A stretch of 64,000 nt of DNA from assembly GCA_965248805.1 (NCBI GenBank), contig CBDFKJ010000009.1, forward strand, positions 434,001 through 498,000, in the 5' to 3' direction. The notes beneath the pieces are model-generated. The model saw only the letters and a list, made by a program, of their open reading frames with translations, was not told the DNA's origin and did no database searches. Source of the DNA: CBDFKJ01 sp965248805. Its GTDB lineage: Bacteria; Pseudomonadota; Alphaproteobacteria; UBA6615. How positions within the stretch are numbered: position 1 is the stretch's first letter; every line of letters begins with the position of its first letter. Of this stretch, positions 63,533-64,000 are shown piece after piece. The translations under genes and the position numbers were made by a program.

Positions 63533-64000
63533 AGCTCGCCGCCACCATGGTCGGCTCGCTAAAAGCGGACATGCAGGCCGAGCTGCGCCGTATCGAGCGC
63601 GCGGTGCCGGACGGTGTCGAAGCCGCCGGCGACAGGCTAAAGGGGAGCTTGCGCAAGCAGGTGGTCGCCGCCGGGCTCGGCGCGCGGCTGTCGCGCACCT
63701 GGCGCGGCAGGGTCTACAAGAACAAGGGCCACGACGCCGCGAGTTTCGTCTGGTCGAAAGCACCGCAGATCGCGTTGGCGTTCGACAAGGGCGCGGTGAT
63801 CAAGGGCAAGGGCGGCAACTGGCTCGCTATTCCGACCCCGGCTGCGCCGAAGCGCGGCGTCGGCGGCAAGCGCATCACGCCCGCCACGTTCCCGACCGGC
63901 CGCCACGGGCCGCTTCGCATGGTCCGCCGCTCCGGCCGTTCGGCGCTGCTGGTGGTCGACGGCGTGCGCGTGAGCGCCAAGACCGGACGGGTGGGAAGGC
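63529..64000 (+). CDS. DUF6441-family tail-assembly protein (runs off the window)
   Basis: Starts in an ATGA overlap at 63529 and stays open to the edge (157 residues seen). 'RLSRTWRGRVYKNKGHDAAS', 'IALAFDKGAVIKGKGGNWLA' and 'GRHGPLRMVRRSGRSALLVV' match DUF6441, a minor tail/head-tail joining family. The 3' end is not in the window. Confidence 0.75.
   Translation, partial: MKLAATMVGSLKADMQAELRRIERAVPDGVEAAGDRLKGSLRKQVVAAGLGARLSRTWRGRVYKNKGHDAASFVWSKAPQIALAFDKGAVIKGKGGNWLAIPTPAAPKRGVGGKRITPATFPTGRHGPLRMVRRSGRSALLVVDGVRVSAKTGRVGR

Larger units (their letters stand above)
31482..64000. mobile_element. Prophage B (lambda-type siphophage, right end outside the window)
   Basis: Consecutive integrase, repressor region, recombination, replication, modification and head genes, nearly all rightward. 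The lysogeny genes (33278-35023), two morons (47874-49256) and a late-side block (53664-55113) read leftward. Head genes follow the lambda order: terminase small and large, gpW, portal, protease-scaffold, gpD, gpE, joining proteins. Tail and lysis genes are expected beyond 64000. Confidence 0.88.

Overview
The window is GC-rich DNA that looks like an alphaproteobacterial chromosome (an inference from base composition, from phage families such as DUF6378, DUF6441, DUF6456 and the 3TM holin seen with gene transfer agents, and from a rhizobial-type secreted lectin). Almost none of it is ordinary core genome. It is a pile-up of prophage pieces, broken insertion sequences and decayed cargo operons, with three separate phage structural modules.

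Layout. 1-6184: right part of an HK97-type head module (portal tail, U35 protease, capsid, M15 peptidase, 3TM holin, connector, head closure, gp10), with a brnT/brnA toxin-antitoxin pair inserted on the opposite strand; the module is cut by an IS3 remnant. 6185-11779: a probable defence remnant on the minus strand (HTH regulator plus a PLD/SNF2 helicase, itself interrupted by an IS5-family element and a frameshift), followed by IS256, IS21 and IS3 scraps and a MarR remnant. 12021-13996: an intact PLP-dependent decarboxylase with a translationally coupled small ORF upstream and a possible small membrane ORF downstream. 14892-19183: a 4.3-kb fragment of a lambda-type packaging module (prophage A), fused to a scrap of another phage early region (19185-20169). 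20166-21938: an NCS2-type permease with an unusual C-terminal ATPase-like domain. 22176-24769: an IS21 istA gene split by an intact-looking IS1182-type element. 25027-25653: a chorismate-lyase-like gene. 26425-26469: the 3' half of a tRNA-Met, probably an attachment-site scar. 26771-30843: the tail of an operon DUF3883 protein / AlbA_2-GHKL ATPase / ParA with 4-bp gene overlaps, again interrupted by an IS.

31352-64000 is one long prophage (prophage B), read left to right: integrase, a minus-strand XRE repressor and ImmA/IrrE peptidase facing rightward early genes, recombination and replication genes (ATPase with an amber codon, likely ssDNA-binding protein, SF2 helicase, ParB-methyltransferase, two PD-(D/E)XK nucleases, primase-helicase), a TTGCCA repeat array and strong hairpin, RuvC-like resolvase and small genes, a minus-strand nuclease moron and a lectin moron, a 373-bp array of 15 GGTNACC sites, a PP-loop enzyme with a second ParB-methyltransferase, and finally a lambda-type head module (terminases, gpW, portal, S49 protease with nested scaffold, gpD-like decoration protein, gpE-like capsid, joining proteins) that runs off the right edge. 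Prophages A and B share their packaging genes.

The genes of prophage B form a mostly gap-free rightward transcript with many ATGA/TGATG overlaps, but integrase, recombination ATPase, Cas4-like nuclease, DUF7220, first small terminase and portal each carry a stop or frameshift. Either the prophage is decaying or some lesions are sequencing errors. The least explained structures are the two phased repeat arrays, a 28-bp perfect palindrome inside a methyltransferase gene, and the two IS-riddled putative defence operons.
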